Positions 1 through 10,551 of a stretch of 64,000 nucleotides of DNA are shown piece after piece; position 1 is the first letter of the stretch, and the number at the start of each line of letters is the position of its first letter. Source of the DNA: Lactobacillus kalixensis DSM 16043. GTDB taxonomy: Bacteria; Bacillota; Bacilli; Lactobacillales; Lactobacillaceae. The stretch covers positions 46,603 through 110,602 of the forward strand of contig NZ_AZFM01000002.1 of the NCBI RefSeq assembly GCF_001434335.1, read 5' to 3'. The position numbers and the translations under genes are program-made. Below the pieces are notes generated by a model that did no database searches, was not told where the DNA came from, and was given only the letters and a program-made list of their open reading frames with translations.

Positions 1-744
1 TGATGAAATAGCCAATTTAGTAGCTTCAACAGTTCTGTTTTCACCACTAGCACGACCAATCCCCATCAAAGCAGCACCTTGGTTTTCCATAACAGTCTTA
101 ACATCAGCAAAATCCAAGTTTACGTAGTCAGTTGAAGTAATCAAATCTGAAATACCTTGAACACCTTGCTTTAAAACGTTGTCAGCTTCCTTGAAAGCAT
201 CCATCATTGGGGTTTTCTTGTCAACCATTTCAAGAAGGCGATTATTAGCAATAATAACTAAGGTGTCAACGTATTGCTTTAATTGAGTAATGCCTTCTGC
301 AGCGTTTCTTGAACGCTTAGGACCTTCAAAACTAAATGGGCGAGTGACAACCCCAACTGTTAAAGCACCAGTTTCACGGGCAATTTTAGCTACAACAGGA
401 GCAGCACCTGTACCGGTACCACCACCCATACCTGCAGTGATGAAGATCATATCTGCACCCTTAAGTGCATCTTCAATTGTTTGTTCACTTTCTTCAGCGG
501 CCTTTTGACCTACTTCTGGATGTGAACCTGCACCTAAACCACGAGTCAATTTAGGTCCTAATTGAATTTTTTCTTCAGCTTTATTACTATTCAAAGCTTG
601 CACATCAGTGTTGGCTGCAATAAATGATACGCCTTGTACACCGTCATCGATCATTCGATTAACGGCATTACCACCAGCACCACCAACACCGATTACCTTA
701 ATGACTGCATTCTTATTGTCATCTGAATCGAATGTAAAGTCCAT
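1..744 (-). CDS. ftsZ: Cell division protein FtsZ (C-terminus cut by window edge)
   Basis: FtsZ is the tubulin-like GTPase that forms the cytokinetic Z-ring. Reading on the minus strand from the ATG at 744 gives [20 protein letters not shown], followed by the nucleotide-binding [11 protein letters not shown] segment and the tubulin signature [10 protein letters not shown] (about residues 105-114). The frame stays open to base 1, so 248 residues of a family usually 380-440 long are present; the T7-loop region and C-terminal tail lie outside. It starts 15 bp downstream of the ftsA stop with an AAGGTGG ribosome site, so it is co-transcribed with ftsA as the last visible gene of the division cluster. 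Confidence 0.97.
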   Translation of the reverse strand, partial: MDFTFDSDDNKNAVIKVIGVGGAGGNAVNRMIDDGVQGVSFIAANTDVQALNSNKAEEKIQLGPKLTRGLGAGSHPEVGQKAAEESEQTIEDALKGADMIFITAGMGGGTGTGAAPVVAKIARETGALTVGVVTRPFSFEGPKRSRNAAEGITQLKQYVDTLVIIANNRLLEMVDKKTPMMDAFKEADNVLKQGVQGISDLITSTDYVNLDFADVKTVMENQGAALMGIGRASGENRTVEATKLAISS

Positions 745-759
745 CTAATTAAACCACCT

Positions 760-2112
760 TTAGTCAAAGAATTTCTTAAAGAAGTCTTTCAAACTTCCTG
801 TTTTGCTTTCTTTTTTATTTTCTACTTTGCTAGACTCTGATTTTCTAGCCACGTTACTATTATTATATGCTTCTTCAGTCCGAGTTTCATTAGAACTTTC
901 AGTTCTTTTCAAATTTTTGTTATTTTCTGAACTAGTAGGTTCAACTTTTCCTGAAAAACTATTTCCATAAATTGAATTAGTAACAAGAAAATCTATATCA
1001 GACATGCGATAAACATAATTTGCAATTCCATATGCCGCAGCGTAACTTGGATTCCGCATCCCCATTTGATCTGGTTGATAAATGCGGGCTTTAATGTTCA
1101 AAGTATTAGCAACGATTCCATCAATACCTTGGAGTAAGCTAGTTCCACCAGTAATTATAATTCCTCCGGGAACTTTTAATGAGTTTGTTCTAGCCAATCC
1201 TTTACCAATTCGATTAAGAATCTGCATGATACGGGCATTAATGATCTCACTTAAGTATACTTCATCAATCATTTGTTGACCTTCTGAGCCAACACTATTT
1301 ATAGCAAACTTATCATTTTTGGAGGCTAATTTAGGATCAGCAAAGCCGTAATCTAGCTTTAATTGTTCAGCATCCTTCTTTGAAACGCTTAAAACCACTG
1401 AAATATCATTACTAATGTCAGTACCACCTTCTGCATCAACATTAGCATACTGAATTTGTCCATCACGAATAACTGTTGCTGTCGTTGTACCGCCGCCAAG
1501 GTCTAAAATAATTGAACCAAAAGTTCTTTCACCTTCATCAAGTGCAACACTAGCAATAGCAAGTGGTGTTGGAACAAAGAAACTATTCTTATAGCCTGCT
1601 CGTTCAATTGCACGATTAATATTATGAAGTTCACTACTTGGTGCTGTTAAAAGAACGCCTCTAACAGCTAAACTGTGAGCAATCATATTGCGTGGATCAT
1701 CCACTGTATTTTTACCATCAATTGAAAAACCACTTGGTAAAAATGCGATTGGATCTCGATCATCTTTGACAGCAGACTTAATTGCTGCTTGAACTACACG
1801 TTTAACCTCTGCATTACCAATTTCCTTGCCGTTATCAGCAATGCTTACAATCCCAGCAGCATTTTCAAGTTGTAATAACCCTACTGGAATACCGGTAATT
1901 ACTTGATAAATATTTGAATTGGTCTTTTCGGCCACTTCTTGTAAGGCATGACTAATTGAAGCAGCTGTTTGCTCAATATCTACAATGCTTCCATGGCGCA
2001 TACCTCTACTTGAAGTGGTAACTGCGCCAATAACCTTACCTTCATCGGCCACGACCGCCTTTATGCTGGTGGTACCTATGTCCAAACCCACCAAAATGTT
2101 TGTATTATCCAA
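760..2112 (-). CDS. ftsA: Cell division protein FtsA
   Basis: This is the actin-like ATPase that tethers FtsZ to the membrane and recruits later divisome proteins. The 450-residue product has the phosphate-1 motif GLDIGTTSIK at residues 9-18, a second phosphate motif LDLGGGTTTA near 206-215, and the adenosine-type motif GGIIITGGTSLL near 318-329. The low-complexity Asn/Ser/Lys/Glu-rich linker (about 395-435) ends in the short amphipathic helix SLKDFFKKFFD, the expected membrane-targeting sequence, so the gene is complete. It lies between divIB and ftsZ in the usual order. Confidence 0.97.
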   Translation of the reverse strand: MDNTNILVGLDIGTTSIKAVVADEGKVIGAVTTSSRGMRHGSIVDIEQTAASISHALQEVAEKTNSNIYQVITGIPVGLLQLENAAGIVSIADNGKEIGNAEVKRVVQAAIKSAVKDDRDPIAFLPSGFSIDGKNTVDDPRNMIAHSLAVRGVLLTAPSSELHNINRAIERAGYKNSFFVPTPLAIASVALDEGERTFGSIILDLGGGTTTATVIRDGQIQYANVDAEGGTDISNDISVVLSVSKKDAEQLKLDYGFADPKLASKNDKFAINSVGSEGQQMIDEVYLSEIINARIMQILNRIGKGLARTNSLKVPGGIIITGGTSLLQGIDGIVANTLNIKARIYQPDQMGMRNPSYAAAYGIANYVYRMSDIDFLVTNSIYGNSFSGKVEPTSSENNKNLKRTESSNETRTEEAYNNSNVARKSESSKVENKKESKTGSLKDFFKKFFD

Positions 2113-2174
2113 AATTAAGCCCCCATTAATATTTGCCCTGAAGAAATTTTAACATAAATTTTCACTTAAGACAG

Positions 2175-3044
2175 CTAAGATATGCCATATGCTTTCTTTT
2201 CTGAAGCGGTTAACGGTCTGCTAAAAGCACCCACTTCTAAATCTATAAGACTATTTTTGCCAGCTTTAGCTCTAATTTCGTTATAGTACTTGATTTTTTC
2301 TTTAAAAGTTGAAAGATTTCCGACAACTAAATTGCCATCTTTCATGACTAATATGATTTGTGACTTTCTCTTAGTACTACCACTTAAAACTTTTACCTGA
2401 TCTCTAAAATCAGCTGGAAGACTATCAAATAGCTTTAAATCATCTTTAAACGAGGTTTCCTGGTTATAGCCTATAAAAAGAGGTTTTGATTGATCAATTT
2501 CCGACCAACGTAGTTTTCGTCTTCCAATGTTTCCATCCGACAAAATCTTACGATAAACCTTGCCTTCTCTAACATAAGCAATAGTTGAATGCTCGTGAAC
2601 ATTCAAAACTACCCGATTTAAATGAGAAATATCGACACTAACATTTTTTACCTCTGGATATTTCTTTGCTAATTCATTGCTGATAGTTTTTTGATGAAAT
2701 TTATAATCAAGTACCCGATCGCTGGCTTTAATTCCTGAATTTTTCACCACAATTTCTGCAGGAATATCAGTTGCTCCTTTAACTTGTACGCTACTAACAT
2801 TTGCCAAAGGCGAAATATAATAGCCAAGCCCAATAATTGCTAAAAGCGAAACTCCAATAATGGAGCCTGCACCTTTAAGAAGTGATTTTCTTCGTTCAAG
2901 ATGGAGCATAGATAGCGAGGCAGAAACCTTCTTTTTAGCTTCCTTCTTACGAGTCTTATTTTGATTAATTTGGTGATTCAAATATGGAGAAAGTTCTTTA
3001 CGAGGATCAATTTTGGTCACTTTTTTCTTTGGCAACTGCCTCAC
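2175..3044 (-). CDS. divIB: Cell division protein DivIB/FtsQ
   Basis: This bitopic divisome protein bridges cytoplasmic and outer-face proteins with FtsL and DivIC. The 289 residues comprise a long basic cytoplasmic tail (1-56), one membrane helix at about 58-77, a POTRA domain that begins with VSSVQVKGATDIPAE, and a beta domain. The long basic N-terminus is typical of Gram-positive DivIB. It starts 7 bp after the murG stop, so the two are coupled in one transcript. Murein ligase and divisome genes share this operon. Confidence 0.93.
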   Translation of the reverse strand: MRQLPKKKVTKIDPRKELSPYLNHQINQNKTRKKEAKKKVSASLSMLHLERRKSLLKGAGSIIGVSLLAIIGLGYYISPLANVSSVQVKGATDIPAEIVVKNSGIKASDRVLDYKFHQKTISNELAKKYPEVKNVSVDISHLNRVVLNVHEHSTIAYVREGKVYRKILSDGNIGRRKLRWSEIDQSKPLFIGYNQETSFKDDLKLFDSLPADFRDQVKVLSGSTKRKSQIILVMKDGNLVVGNLSTFKEKIKYYNEIRAKAGKNSLIDLEVGAFSRPLTASEKKAYGIS

Positions 3045-3051
3045 CTACTTC

Positions 3052-4158
3052 CTATTTAGCTATTTCTTGCATCACTTTAATCACTTGATCTGACGCATCA
3101 GGTACGCCCAAAGACTTAGAAGCTGCAGACATTTGTTTAGCATACTTTTCATCCAACAAAATATGATCAATGGATGATACAAAATTATTAGGGTTCAAAT
3201 CATTTTCTGGCAAAACTAATGCTGCACCAGCCTTTTCCAAATCTAATGCATTCTTCATTTGGTGATTATGAGTTACATTAGGACTAGGAATCAAGATTAC
3301 AGGTACACCTAATGCAGTAAACTCTGCGATACTTGTTGCACCAGATCTTGAAACAACACAAGTCATTTCAGGTAGAAGTGCTGGCATATCTTCAATATAT
3401 GGAAGTACTTTAACATTGTCACCAATTTTAGCATTTTCGAGCTTCTTTTCGACAGCATCATAGTAGTAAGTACCTGTAGCCCAAATAATTTGATATGGTT
3501 TCTTTTTAAATTCCATAATGGACTTAAGCATAATTCGATTAATTGCTAATGCACCGCGAGAGCCACCAAATACTAAAACAGTTGGCATGTCCGGATTTAA
3601 ATTCCACTTTTCTTTTAAGTCAATCTTTTTATTATTTAAACCTAAAACTTGTTGTGAACGTGGGTTACCAGTTTTAACTAATTTTTTCTTTTCAGAAAAT
3701 TGTTTTGCAGCGTCATCAAAAGTATAGCAAATTTTATCAACATAGTGACCCAAAAACTTGTTAGCTAAGCCTACCACAGAGTTAGATTCGTGAATCATTG
3801 TTGGAATATGCATTTTAGCTGCTTCATAAACCATTGCTCCAGATACATAACCACCAGTACCTAAAACAACATCTGGCTTAAAATCGGCTAAGATTTGTTT
3901 AGCCCTCTTAGTTGCTTTAAAGAATAACTCAATTGTTTCAAAATTCTTTAAAGGGTGCTTTCTATTAAAGCCTTGAATCTCAATAGTTTTAAAATTAACT
4001 CCAGCTGCTGGAACAATTTTTGATTCTAAGCCCTTTTCTGTACCAACAAATAAAATTTCATCATCTGTACAAATCTTACGTTCCTTAAGACGCTCGATAA
4101 TTGCCATAATTGGATAAATGTGGCCACCTGTACCGCCACCAGTGAAAATAACTCTCAT
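3052..4158 (-). CDS. murG: UDP-GlcNAc:lipid I GlcNAc transferase MurG
   Basis: MurG adds GlcNAc to lipid I to give lipid II at the inner membrane face, the last cytoplasmic step of peptidoglycan precursor synthesis. The 368-residue GT-B glycosyltransferase carries the N-terminal GGGTGGHIYP loop (residues 7-16), the GGSRGALAIN loop (about 198-207) and the C-terminal donor-site run containing SRSGATSIAEFTALGVP and HNHQMKNA. Length is normal. Its stop and start lie 1 bp and 7 bp from neighbouring murD and divIB, so expression is polycistronic. Confidence 0.97.
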   Translation of the reverse strand: MRVIFTGGGTGGHIYPIMAIIERLKERKICTDDEILFVGTEKGLESKIVPAAGVNFKTIEIQGFNRKHPLKNFETIELFFKATKRAKQILADFKPDVVLGTGGYVSGAMVYEAAKMHIPTMIHESNSVVGLANKFLGHYVDKICYTFDDAAKQFSEKKKLVKTGNPRSQQVLGLNNKKIDLKEKWNLNPDMPTVLVFGGSRGALAINRIMLKSIMEFKKKPYQIIWATGTYYYDAVEKKLENAKIGDNVKVLPYIEDMPALLPEMTCVVSRSGATSIAEFTALGVPVILIPSPNVTHNHQMKNALDLEKAGAALVLPENDLNPNNFVSSIDHILLDEKYAKQMSAASKSLGVPDASDQVIKVMQEIAK

Positions 4159-4159
4159 T

Positions 4160-5539
4160 TTACTTAGTCTTAATTTCCTTTACAAAGTTTACAAAATAGT
4201 CGCCACGTTCTTCAAAAGTTCTAAATTGATCCCATGACGCACATGCTGGTGAAAATAGTAAAACATCGCCTGGATCAGTTAATTCATAAGCTTTTGGAAC
4301 AGCTTCTTGCAAGGTGTTTTCAATAACAATATCCTTGATTCCGGCTTTTCTTGCAGCATCAGCTAATAAATATTTTGTTTCACCATATAATACAATTGCC
4401 TTAACATGCTTCTTAAATAATGGTACCAGAACATCAAAGGTAAAACCACGATCAAGTCCACCAGCAATTAAAACCTCTGGTTGTTTGAACGATGGGATGG
4501 CAACTGAAGCAGCTTCAATATTAGTTGATTTAGAATCGTTGTAAACTTTACGATCGTCTAAAGTCATCACATATTGCAAACGATGCTTTGCACCAGCAAA
4601 GGTGCTTAAAACAGCTTGAATGTCATCATTTTCAGCACCCATTATTTTTGAAATCGCAATTGCAACTAAGCAATTTTGTTGATTATGAATACCTGGCAAC
4701 TTAATGTCATCGATCTTCATAATCTTTTCGCCCTTGTGTTCAAGATATTCATCACCAATATAGTAATCAGCACTTGAATCTTTTTCAGAAAAAGTTTGAA
4801 TTTTTGCTTTTGTTAAACTTTCTTCTTTTTTCAAGATATCTTTTTGATCAAAGTTCGCAATAAAGTAATCTTGATCATTTTGGAATCTAGTTACATTTAA
4901 CTTCGCATTAACATAGTTTTCGAAAGTTTTGTGGTAATCAATGTGAACATTGTGATAAATATCAACAATCGCAGCAACTTTAGGATCAATATCAGTTACG
5001 CCTAGTAATTGAAAACTCGAAATTTCGACAACTAAAATATCATCTTTAGTAGCTTTAGTAACTACTTCTGAAATTGGCACACCAATGTTACCTACTGCAT
5101 AAGCATGGTGACCAGACTTTTGTAAATGGTGATCTAGAATTCTTTGTGTAAGCATTACTGTAGTAGTCTTACCATTTGAACCAGTCACACAAACATATGG
5201 AGCTTCACTGACACTTAAAGCAATTTCAGGTTCGGTAATAATTGGAATTTCTAACTCTTCTGCTTTTTTGACCATCGGATTTTCATAAGGAATCCCAGGA
5301 TTTTTAACAAAATAATCAAAATGCTCTTGCTCAAGAAGTTCAACGGGGTGATGACCACCAATTACGCGTACACCTTGTTTCTTTAGTTCTTGAGCTCTCT
5401 CATTTTTATCCAGATCAGCTTTATCATTTAAAGTTAATTTAGCACCTAACTGCAAAAGCAATTCACTTACTGCAAAACCACTTTTACCTAAACCTAAAAC
5501 TAAAATATTTTTATCTTTATAAGTATCAATTTGCTTCAT
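4160..5539 (-). CDS. murD: UDP-MurNAc-L-Ala:D-Glu ligase MurD
   Basis: MurD is the cytoplasmic ATP-dependent ligase that adds D-glutamate to UDP-MurNAc-L-Ala. The 459 residues show an N-terminal Rossmann-like UDP-binding region (GLGKSGFA, about 16-23), the ATP P-loop GSNGKTTT at 120-127, the central Mur-ligase motif with HNVHIDYH near 205, and the C-terminal domain entered by YNDSKSTN. Length matches the family. The gene sits 8 bp after mraY and abuts murG. Confidence 0.97.
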   Translation of the reverse strand: MKQIDTYKDKNILVLGLGKSGFAVSELLLQLGAKLTLNDKADLDKNERAQELKKQGVRVIGGHHPVELLEQEHFDYFVKNPGIPYENPMVKKAEELEIPIITEPEIALSVSEAPYVCVTGSNGKTTTVMLTQRILDHHLQKSGHHAYAVGNIGVPISEVVTKATKDDILVVEISSFQLLGVTDIDPKVAAIVDIYHNVHIDYHKTFENYVNAKLNVTRFQNDQDYFIANFDQKDILKKEESLTKAKIQTFSEKDSSADYYIGDEYLEHKGEKIMKIDDIKLPGIHNQQNCLVAIAISKIMGAENDDIQAVLSTFAGAKHRLQYVMTLDDRKVYNDSKSTNIEAASVAIPSFKQPEVLIAGGLDRGFTFDVLVPLFKKHVKAIVLYGETKYLLADAARKAGIKDIVIENTLQEAVPKAYELTDPGDVLLFSPACASWDQFRTFEERGDYFVNFVKEIKTK

Positions 5540-5547
5540 TTTTTATT

Positions 5548-6516
5548 TTATCCCCAAATACATAAATACAAGATACTTCCAATTAATCCAACAATCCAAA
5601 AGACAATATCAACTTTCCATTCACTCCACCCTAACATTTCGAAGTGGTGATGAATTGGTGTCATTTTAAAGATTCTCTTACCCGTTGTTTGGAATGAAAT
5701 AACCTGTAAGATGACACTAGTAGTCTCACAAACAAAAACAATCCCAATCAATAATAATGACCAAGGTCTATTTAAGAAGATACTTACTGCTGCAAGCCCC
5801 CCACCTAAGGCAAGTGAGCCCGCATCACCCATGAAGATCTTAGCTGGTTTGTGATTGAAAATGAAGAAGGAAATCAATCCACCAATAATACTCATACAAA
5901 ATACTAAAATAGCAAGATTATTTTGTTTATAAGCAATGTAAGCATATGTACCATAGGCGACAATTGACAAGCCAGTTGCTAAACCATCAAGTCCATCCGA
6001 TAAGTTGACTGCGTTTGAAAAGCCTACTAACCAAAAGATAATAAAGATAGTAAATAAAACAACGCTAGTGACAACACCTAAAAATGGAATATATAAAGCA
6101 AATTTAAAGTTATCACTATTTGCAATTAAAACAATTACAATCGCAATTATAATTTGCAAAGCAAGCTTCTGCCATGCTCTCAATCCTAAGTTACGTTTAT
6201 AAAACAGCTTGATACCGTCATCTAAAAATCCAATAACTCCGTATCCTAAAAGGGAAATTACCAAAATCCAGACGGTTTTATTAATATTACCTTGCCAAGC
6301 TAAAACCCAAATAGTTGAGATGGCTGCTGCTAGAACAAAGATTGTTCCACCCATAGTAGGTGTACCAGATTTCTTTTGGTGCCATTTTGGACCCTCATCT
6401 CTAATTTCTTGACCTTCGTGATGGCTTCTCATAAAAATAATCAGCCAAGGTAGAAAAATTGCAGTTAGTGCTAATGAACTAACTAATGCAATAATGCTAA
6501 TCAGCATGTTGTTCAT
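5548..6516 (-). CDS. mraY: Phospho-MurNAc-pentapeptide transferase MraY
   Basis: MraY moves phospho-MurNAc-pentapeptide onto undecaprenyl phosphate to make lipid I. The 322-residue protein is almost entirely hydrophobic with about ten membrane helices. It has the KSGTPTMGG motif near residue 50, the catalytic-loop [23 protein letters not shown], and the HHHFEMLGW signature near the C-terminus. It follows the pbp2B gene by 4 bp and precedes murD. Confidence 0.97.
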   Translation of the reverse strand: MNNMLISIIALVSSLALTAIFLPWLIIFMRSHHEGQEIRDEGPKWHQKKSGTPTMGGTIFVLAAAISTIWVLAWQGNINKTVWILVISLLGYGVIGFLDDGIKLFYKRNLGLRAWQKLALQIIIAIVIVLIANSDNFKFALYIPFLGVVTSVVLFTIFIIFWLVGFSNAVNLSDGLDGLATGLSIVAYGTYAYIAYKQNNLAILVFCMSIIGGLISFFIFNHKPAKIFMGDAGSLALGGGLAAVSIFLNRPWSLLLIGIVFVCETTSVILQVISFQTTGKRIFKMTPIHHHFEMLGWSEWKVDIVFWIVGLIGSILYLCIWG

Positions 6517-6520
6517 TTTT

Positions 6521-8683
6521 TTACTCCTTTAATTGTATTGTTATCTTTTTACCCGCTTTAATTATTGTACCCTTCTTAACACTTTGTGTCTTAACGGTAC
6601 CAGAACCTTTAATATTTAATTTAACTCCCGTTAAGCTGCTAAATTGGCGTAAATCTTCTAAGGACCAGCCCCTCATATCTGGACACGCGATTTTACCTGA
6701 AGTTAAAACATAGATTTTTGACCCTTGTGATAACTTCTGACCTTTACTTACTCCTTGAGCAAGAACATTCTTTCCTTCACCAAGCTTTACTAACTTTAAT
6801 CCAAGATTAGTTGCTTTATTAGAAGCAGCTTGATAAGTTGAATTTTTAAAATTAGGTACTGAAATTATTGTACTTGGTTGATTTTCGCTCTTAGACATAG
6901 TTACAACTCTGCGCATCACTGGCTTAAAAATTGAAGCTAAAATCTTTTCAGCAGGTGCACTCATTTGTCGAGGTTGTTTCATAGTTAAGTAAACACAATA
7001 ACGTGGATTCTTGGTTGGTGTTACACCGACTACTGAGAAGATATAGTTGCTATCACCTGTTAAATATCCACCACCTTTAGGTTTTGCAATTTGAGCGGTA
7101 CCAGTTTTAACACCTAAAGGAATACCTGACATCTTATAAGAGTAGCCAGTCCCAATTTGCTTATTTAGAACCCGCTTCATATTTTCAATCAAAACCTTGC
7201 GCGTATTTACGTCATAAACAGGCTTACCAACTTTTTCAACTTTATAATTTTTGATCGTTTTTCCAGAATCGTCAGTTTGCTTCTCAACAAATTGTGGCTT
7301 AACCATCTGACCGTTGTTACCTAAGCTGCTAAAAGCTTGCATCATTTGCATTACGTTAACATTAACGCCTTGACCAAAACTCGTTACCGCTTGATCAGTC
7401 ACATTATTAAATGCAAGTAAGCCTGGTTGTTCACCTGGGAGAGTAACACCTGTCTTTTCGCCAATTCTAAAACGCTTCAAATATTTTCGCCAAGTCTTTG
7501 CACCCATAGTTTGTTCAATTTTAATGAAACCAACATTACTTGATCTCGGGAAAGCTTGAGACAGTGGAATACTGCCCCAACCAGACTTGTTCCAATCATA
7601 GATAGTCGCCCCACCAACTGAAACGGAACCAGAATTGTAGTACTGGTTAGGATGATAATTGCCACTATTTTGTGCTGCAGCTAAAGTTAAAATTTTGAAA
7701 ACTGAACCTGGTTCGTATGTATCTTGAACCAAAATGTTTCTAAACGACTTAGTTAAGCCCTTTTTAGTTTGAGGGTTAAAAGTTGGTCGTTGAGAAGCAG
7801 CTAAAATTTTACCAGTTTTCATATCTTCAACAACTGCCGTCATGCTAACTGGATTATAAGTCTTCTGAACAAAACTCAATCGTTCTTCAAGTAAACTTTG
7901 CAACTGTGAATCTAGTGTCAAATAAAGATTGTTACCATTTTGGGCATCTTTAAAGATTTGTGGTGAATTTGGTGATTGGTTTTCTTGGGCATCAACTGAA
8001 GAAATTCGATAACCATCTTTTCCAGTTAATGTCTTATTAAACCATGCTTCAAGTCCCATCGTTCCGACTAGATTCTGTGAACCAGTCTTTTTACTGTACA
8101 ATGGTTGCGCTAAACCAACAACATGTGAGGCAAAAGTTCCATTAGGATAAAACCTAGATGGAGTTTCCATAAACTTAATCCCTGGCAATTTCATTGCTTG
8201 AATCTTTTCTTTTTGTGCTTCGGTTAATCCGCTACCACCAGCTCCAAACTGTACTTGGAAAGCTTTAGTTTTTGGGGTTAAATACTGCAAAATCTTCTTT
8301 TCTGACATCGGCAAAACTGTAGCTAATTTGCGTGCCGTCTCTTTTTTGTTAACAACATATTCAGGTTTATTCTTGTAATTGATTGATGATTTATCAAGAA
8401 TAGCGTAAATAGTGTAAAGATGTGAATCTTCTGCAATAACCAAACCATTTCTGTCATAAATCGTTCCGCGGTTAGCTTTTATTACTTCATTACGGTGATA
8501 AAGCTGTTTAACCCTTGCGGATAAATTTTGACCACTAACGGTTTTAGAAATACCTATATATAAAAATCTGCCTATAAATACAAGAAAAACCAAAGCCACG
8601 GCTAGTTGGATACATCTCCCCACCGTGAAGCGGTAGCCGTGAGCTTTGGATTTTTGTAATTTTAAATTACTTTTATTCTTCAT
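6521..8683 (-). CDS. pbp2B: Septal class B penicillin-binding protein (PBP2B/FtsI) with PASTA domains
   Basis: This is the septal D,D-transpeptidase. The 720-residue product has a basic N-terminus and one membrane anchor (about 26-46), a PBP dimerisation region that includes RGTIYDRNG (72-80), and the transpeptidase motifs SVFK (327-330, active Ser327), SSN (381-383) and KTG (526-528). After residue 600 two PASTA-type repeats follow, seen as [12 protein letters not shown] and [12 protein letters not shown]. The dcw position directly after ftsL supports the septal rather than elongation role. Its start overlaps the ftsL stop by one base. Confidence 0.96.
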   Translation of the reverse strand: MKNKSNLKLQKSKAHGYRFTVGRCIQLAVALVFLVFIGRFLYIGISKTVSGQNLSARVKQLYHRNEVIKANRGTIYDRNGLVIAEDSHLYTIYAILDKSSINYKNKPEYVVNKKETARKLATVLPMSEKKILQYLTPKTKAFQVQFGAGGSGLTEAQKEKIQAMKLPGIKFMETPSRFYPNGTFASHVVGLAQPLYSKKTGSQNLVGTMGLEAWFNKTLTGKDGYRISSVDAQENQSPNSPQIFKDAQNGNNLYLTLDSQLQSLLEERLSFVQKTYNPVSMTAVVEDMKTGKILAASQRPTFNPQTKKGLTKSFRNILVQDTYEPGSVFKILTLAAAQNSGNYHPNQYYNSGSVSVGGATIYDWNKSGWGSIPLSQAFPRSSNVGFIKIEQTMGAKTWRKYLKRFRIGEKTGVTLPGEQPGLLAFNNVTDQAVTSFGQGVNVNVMQMMQAFSSLGNNGQMVKPQFVEKQTDDSGKTIKNYKVEKVGKPVYDVNTRKVLIENMKRVLNKQIGTGYSYKMSGIPLGVKTGTAQIAKPKGGGYLTGDSNYIFSVVGVTPTKNPRYCVYLTMKQPRQMSAPAEKILASIFKPVMRRVVTMSKSENQPSTIISVPNFKNSTYQAASNKATNLGLKLVKLGEGKNVLAQGVSKGQKLSQGSKIYVLTSGKIACPDMRGWSLEDLRQFSSLTGVKLNIKGSGTVKTQSVKKGTIIKAGKKITIQLKE

Positions 8684-9045
8684 TAGCGAACTGTCCTAAT
8701 GTTTTTGTCATTTAACGTCAAACCATTTGCACGAGCAATTTTATTCAAACGTGAATTTGATGTTAGTTCGCCAATTCTTTGACGTAGTTTTGTAATATTG
8801 TTTTCTTTGTTAGAAATTTTTTGTTCTACATTTGAAAGCTCATGTTGTGTTGAAGTCGCAGTATTGCTAGAAGAAACTAGAAAGGTCATCATAATAACTG
8901 TGACAACTGAACCTACTATAACCAAAGTTCTTTCTAGCCTAGTCCAACGTACTTTACGCGAATCAGGTACAGCTCGCTTTCTTTTGACAGACTCGGATTG
9001 TCTGTCAGGTTCATATGCTATTTTTCTTGCAGAACTATCAGCCAT
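8683..9045 (-). CDS. ftsL: Cell division protein FtsL
   Basis: FtsL is the small bitopic divisome protein that works with DivIC and DivIB. I start it at the ATG at 9045 (MADSSARKIAYEPD), because an AGAGGA ribosome site lies 7 bases before it; the frame is open further up to 9090. That gives 120 residues: a basic cytoplasmic tail, one membrane helix (about 42-60, TLVIVGSVVTVIMMTFLVS), then a leucine-zipper-like coiled coil (LSNVEQKISNKENNITKLRQ). Its start lies upstream of the end of rsmH by 14 bases with only short spacing, so translation is probably coupled. Confidence 0.93.
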   Translation of the reverse strand: MADSSARKIAYEPDRQSESVKRKRAVPDSRKVRWTRLERTLVIVGSVVTVIMMTFLVSSSNTATSTQHELSNVEQKISNKENNITKLRQRIGELTSNSRLNKIARANGLTLNDKNIRTVR

Positions 9046-9058
9046 AATCATTTCCTCT

Positions 9059-10006
9059 TCATATTTTCTCTGCAACTCGTAACTTTGCACTGTGTGAGCG
9101 GTTGTTACTTTCTAATTCAACAGTTGAAGCAGTAATTGGTTTCCGATTTACTAACCGTAAAGTTGGTTTTAAATCATCAGGAATAACCGGAATACCTCTT
9201 GGCACTTCAACTTCTGAGTACTTTTTAAAAATCCTTTTGACGATTTTGTCTTCATCAGACTGAAAAGTAATTACACTAATTCTACCTTTCGGTTTTAAAA
9301 GTGCGATCGCTTCTTCGAGCGAAGTTTGTAAAACTTCAAGCTCATGATTAACAGCCACTCTTAGAGCTTGGAAGCTCTTTTTTGCTGGATGACCACCAGT
9401 CCTTCGTGCATATGCAGGAATCGCCGCTTTAATTACATCAACCAAATCGAAGGTTGTTTCAATTGGTTTTTCTCTGCGTCTTTCGATGATCTCACGAGCA
9501 ATCTGGCGAGAAAATTTCTCATCCCCATATTTGTATAATATGTTAGCTAGCTCCTTTTGGCTTGAGTTATTAACTAATTGGTAAGCATCAAGTTCTTGAC
9601 TTTGATCCATTCTCATATCGAGTCGAGCATTATAGCGATATGAAAAGCCACGATCTGCTTGATCGAATTGAGGCGAAGATACACCTAAGTCGTAATATAT
9701 TCCATCAATACCATCCGAATAGCCCAGCTTAACTAGGTCCTCTTTCAGATGGCTAAAGTTGTCATGTACAAGTTTTAACTTAGGATCACTATCTTCCGCC
9801 AATAAATCAGCGAAGTTTAACTTCGCCGCATTTATTGCATATTCATCTTGATCAAATCCTATCAGCGTACCTGAATTAATTTTACTCAATAGGTACTTAG
9901 CATGTCCGCCGCCACCAAAAGTAGCATCTACATAAAGGCCACCGTCTTTTGGTTTCAAATTATCTATAGTTTCGTGTAAGAGTACACTGGTGTGTTTGAA
10001 TTCCAT
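9059..10006 (-). CDS. rsmH: 16S rRNA m4C1402 methyltransferase RsmH (MraW)
   Basis: RsmH N4-methylates C1402 of 16S rRNA using SAM. The 315-residue protein opens with MEFKHTSVLLHE and the SAM-binding motif DATFGGGGHAKYLL at 28-41. It also carries IYYDLGVSSPQFDQADRGFSY and the late motif RGIPVIPDDLKPTLRLVNRKP. Length is normal. It begins 3 bp after mraZ in the standard dcw order. Confidence 0.97.
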   Translation of the reverse strand: MEFKHTSVLLHETIDNLKPKDGGLYVDATFGGGGHAKYLLSKINSGTLIGFDQDEYAINAAKLNFADLLAEDSDPKLKLVHDNFSHLKEDLVKLGYSDGIDGIYYDLGVSSPQFDQADRGFSYRYNARLDMRMDQSQELDAYQLVNNSSQKELANILYKYGDEKFSRQIAREIIERRREKPIETTFDLVDVIKAAIPAYARRTGGHPAKKSFQALRVAVNHELEVLQTSLEEAIALLKPKGRISVITFQSDEDKIVKRIFKKYSEVEVPRGIPVIPDDLKPTLRLVNRKPITASTVELESNNRSHSAKLRVAEKI

Positions 10007-10009
10007 AAT

Positions 10010-10441
10010 TTATAGTCCAATGTCATCCAAATTTTCAGCGATATCATCATAGTTTTGGTTAGCTCCTTCACAGAAGTCGTCCCAATGTTTCTGAGACCAA
10101 ATTTCAATTCGGTTAGAAACGCCTACAATGACACATTCTTTTTCAAGCTGAGCGTGATCTTTCAGTGTCTTGGTCAGATTGACACGTCCCTGCTTGTCAA
10201 AATCACTTTCCATCGCACCAGAGTAAAACAGACGCATAAAATTACGTACATTCCTCTTAGTCAACGGAAGGTTCGCTAATTTGGCTTCAATTTCGTGCCA
10301 TGTATCAATTGTATAGCCGAAAATGCAGCCTTCCATTCCTCTGGTAAATACCATCTTTTCACCAATTTGACTGCGTAACTTCGCCGGTATAATTAAGCGA
10401 CCTTTGCTGTCCAAATTGTGATGATATTCACCCATGAACAT
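10010..10441 (-). CDS. mraZ: Transcriptional regulator / nucleoid-associated protein MraZ
   Basis: MraZ forms a ring with two SpoVT-AbrB-type domains and, in studied bacteria, represses its own dcw operon by binding direct repeats upstream of mraZ. The 143-residue product has the expected paired motifs: GEYHHNLDSKGRLIIPAKLR at 4-23 and DFDKQGRVNLTKTLKDHA in the second half. It is the first gene of the cluster, preceded by a GGAAGGAGGG ribosome site and by the triple repeat annotated separately, so autoregulation is likely. Confidence 0.96.
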   Translation of the reverse strand: MFMGEYHHNLDSKGRLIIPAKLRSQIGEKMVFTRGMEGCIFGYTIDTWHEIEAKLANLPLTKRNVRNFMRLFYSGAMESDFDKQGRVNLTKTLKDHAQLEKECVIVGVSNRIEIWSQKHWDDFCEGANQNYDDIAENLDDIGL

Positions 10442-10469
10442 GGTCTAGCCCTCCTTCCAAGAATAATTT

Positions 10470-10500
10470 ACCACACTTCACCACTTCTCACCACACTCTT
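10470..10500 (-). promoter_or_regulatory. Candidate MraZ operator: three direct repeats
   Basis: On the minus strand, about 29-59 bases before the mraZ ATG, three near-copies of AGTGTGGTGA / AAGTGGTGAA / AGTGTGGTAA follow one another with a 10-11 base period, one helical turn. MraZ proteins are known to bind short direct repeats of this kind in front of their own gene. No strong sigma-A promoter is obvious upstream; a TTGATA at 10546-10551 followed by an AT-rich stretch is the best candidate. Confidence 0.7.
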
Positions 10501-10551
10501 GCCAAAAAAAAGCAGATTTTTTAATATTTTTTAGAATTATTTACTTATCAA

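Noticed and set aside
8798..9082. 94-residue plus-strand frame opposite ftsL
   Set aside because: The minus-strand frame has the FtsL membrane helix, coiled coil and RBS, and fits the dcw order; the plus frame has none of these.
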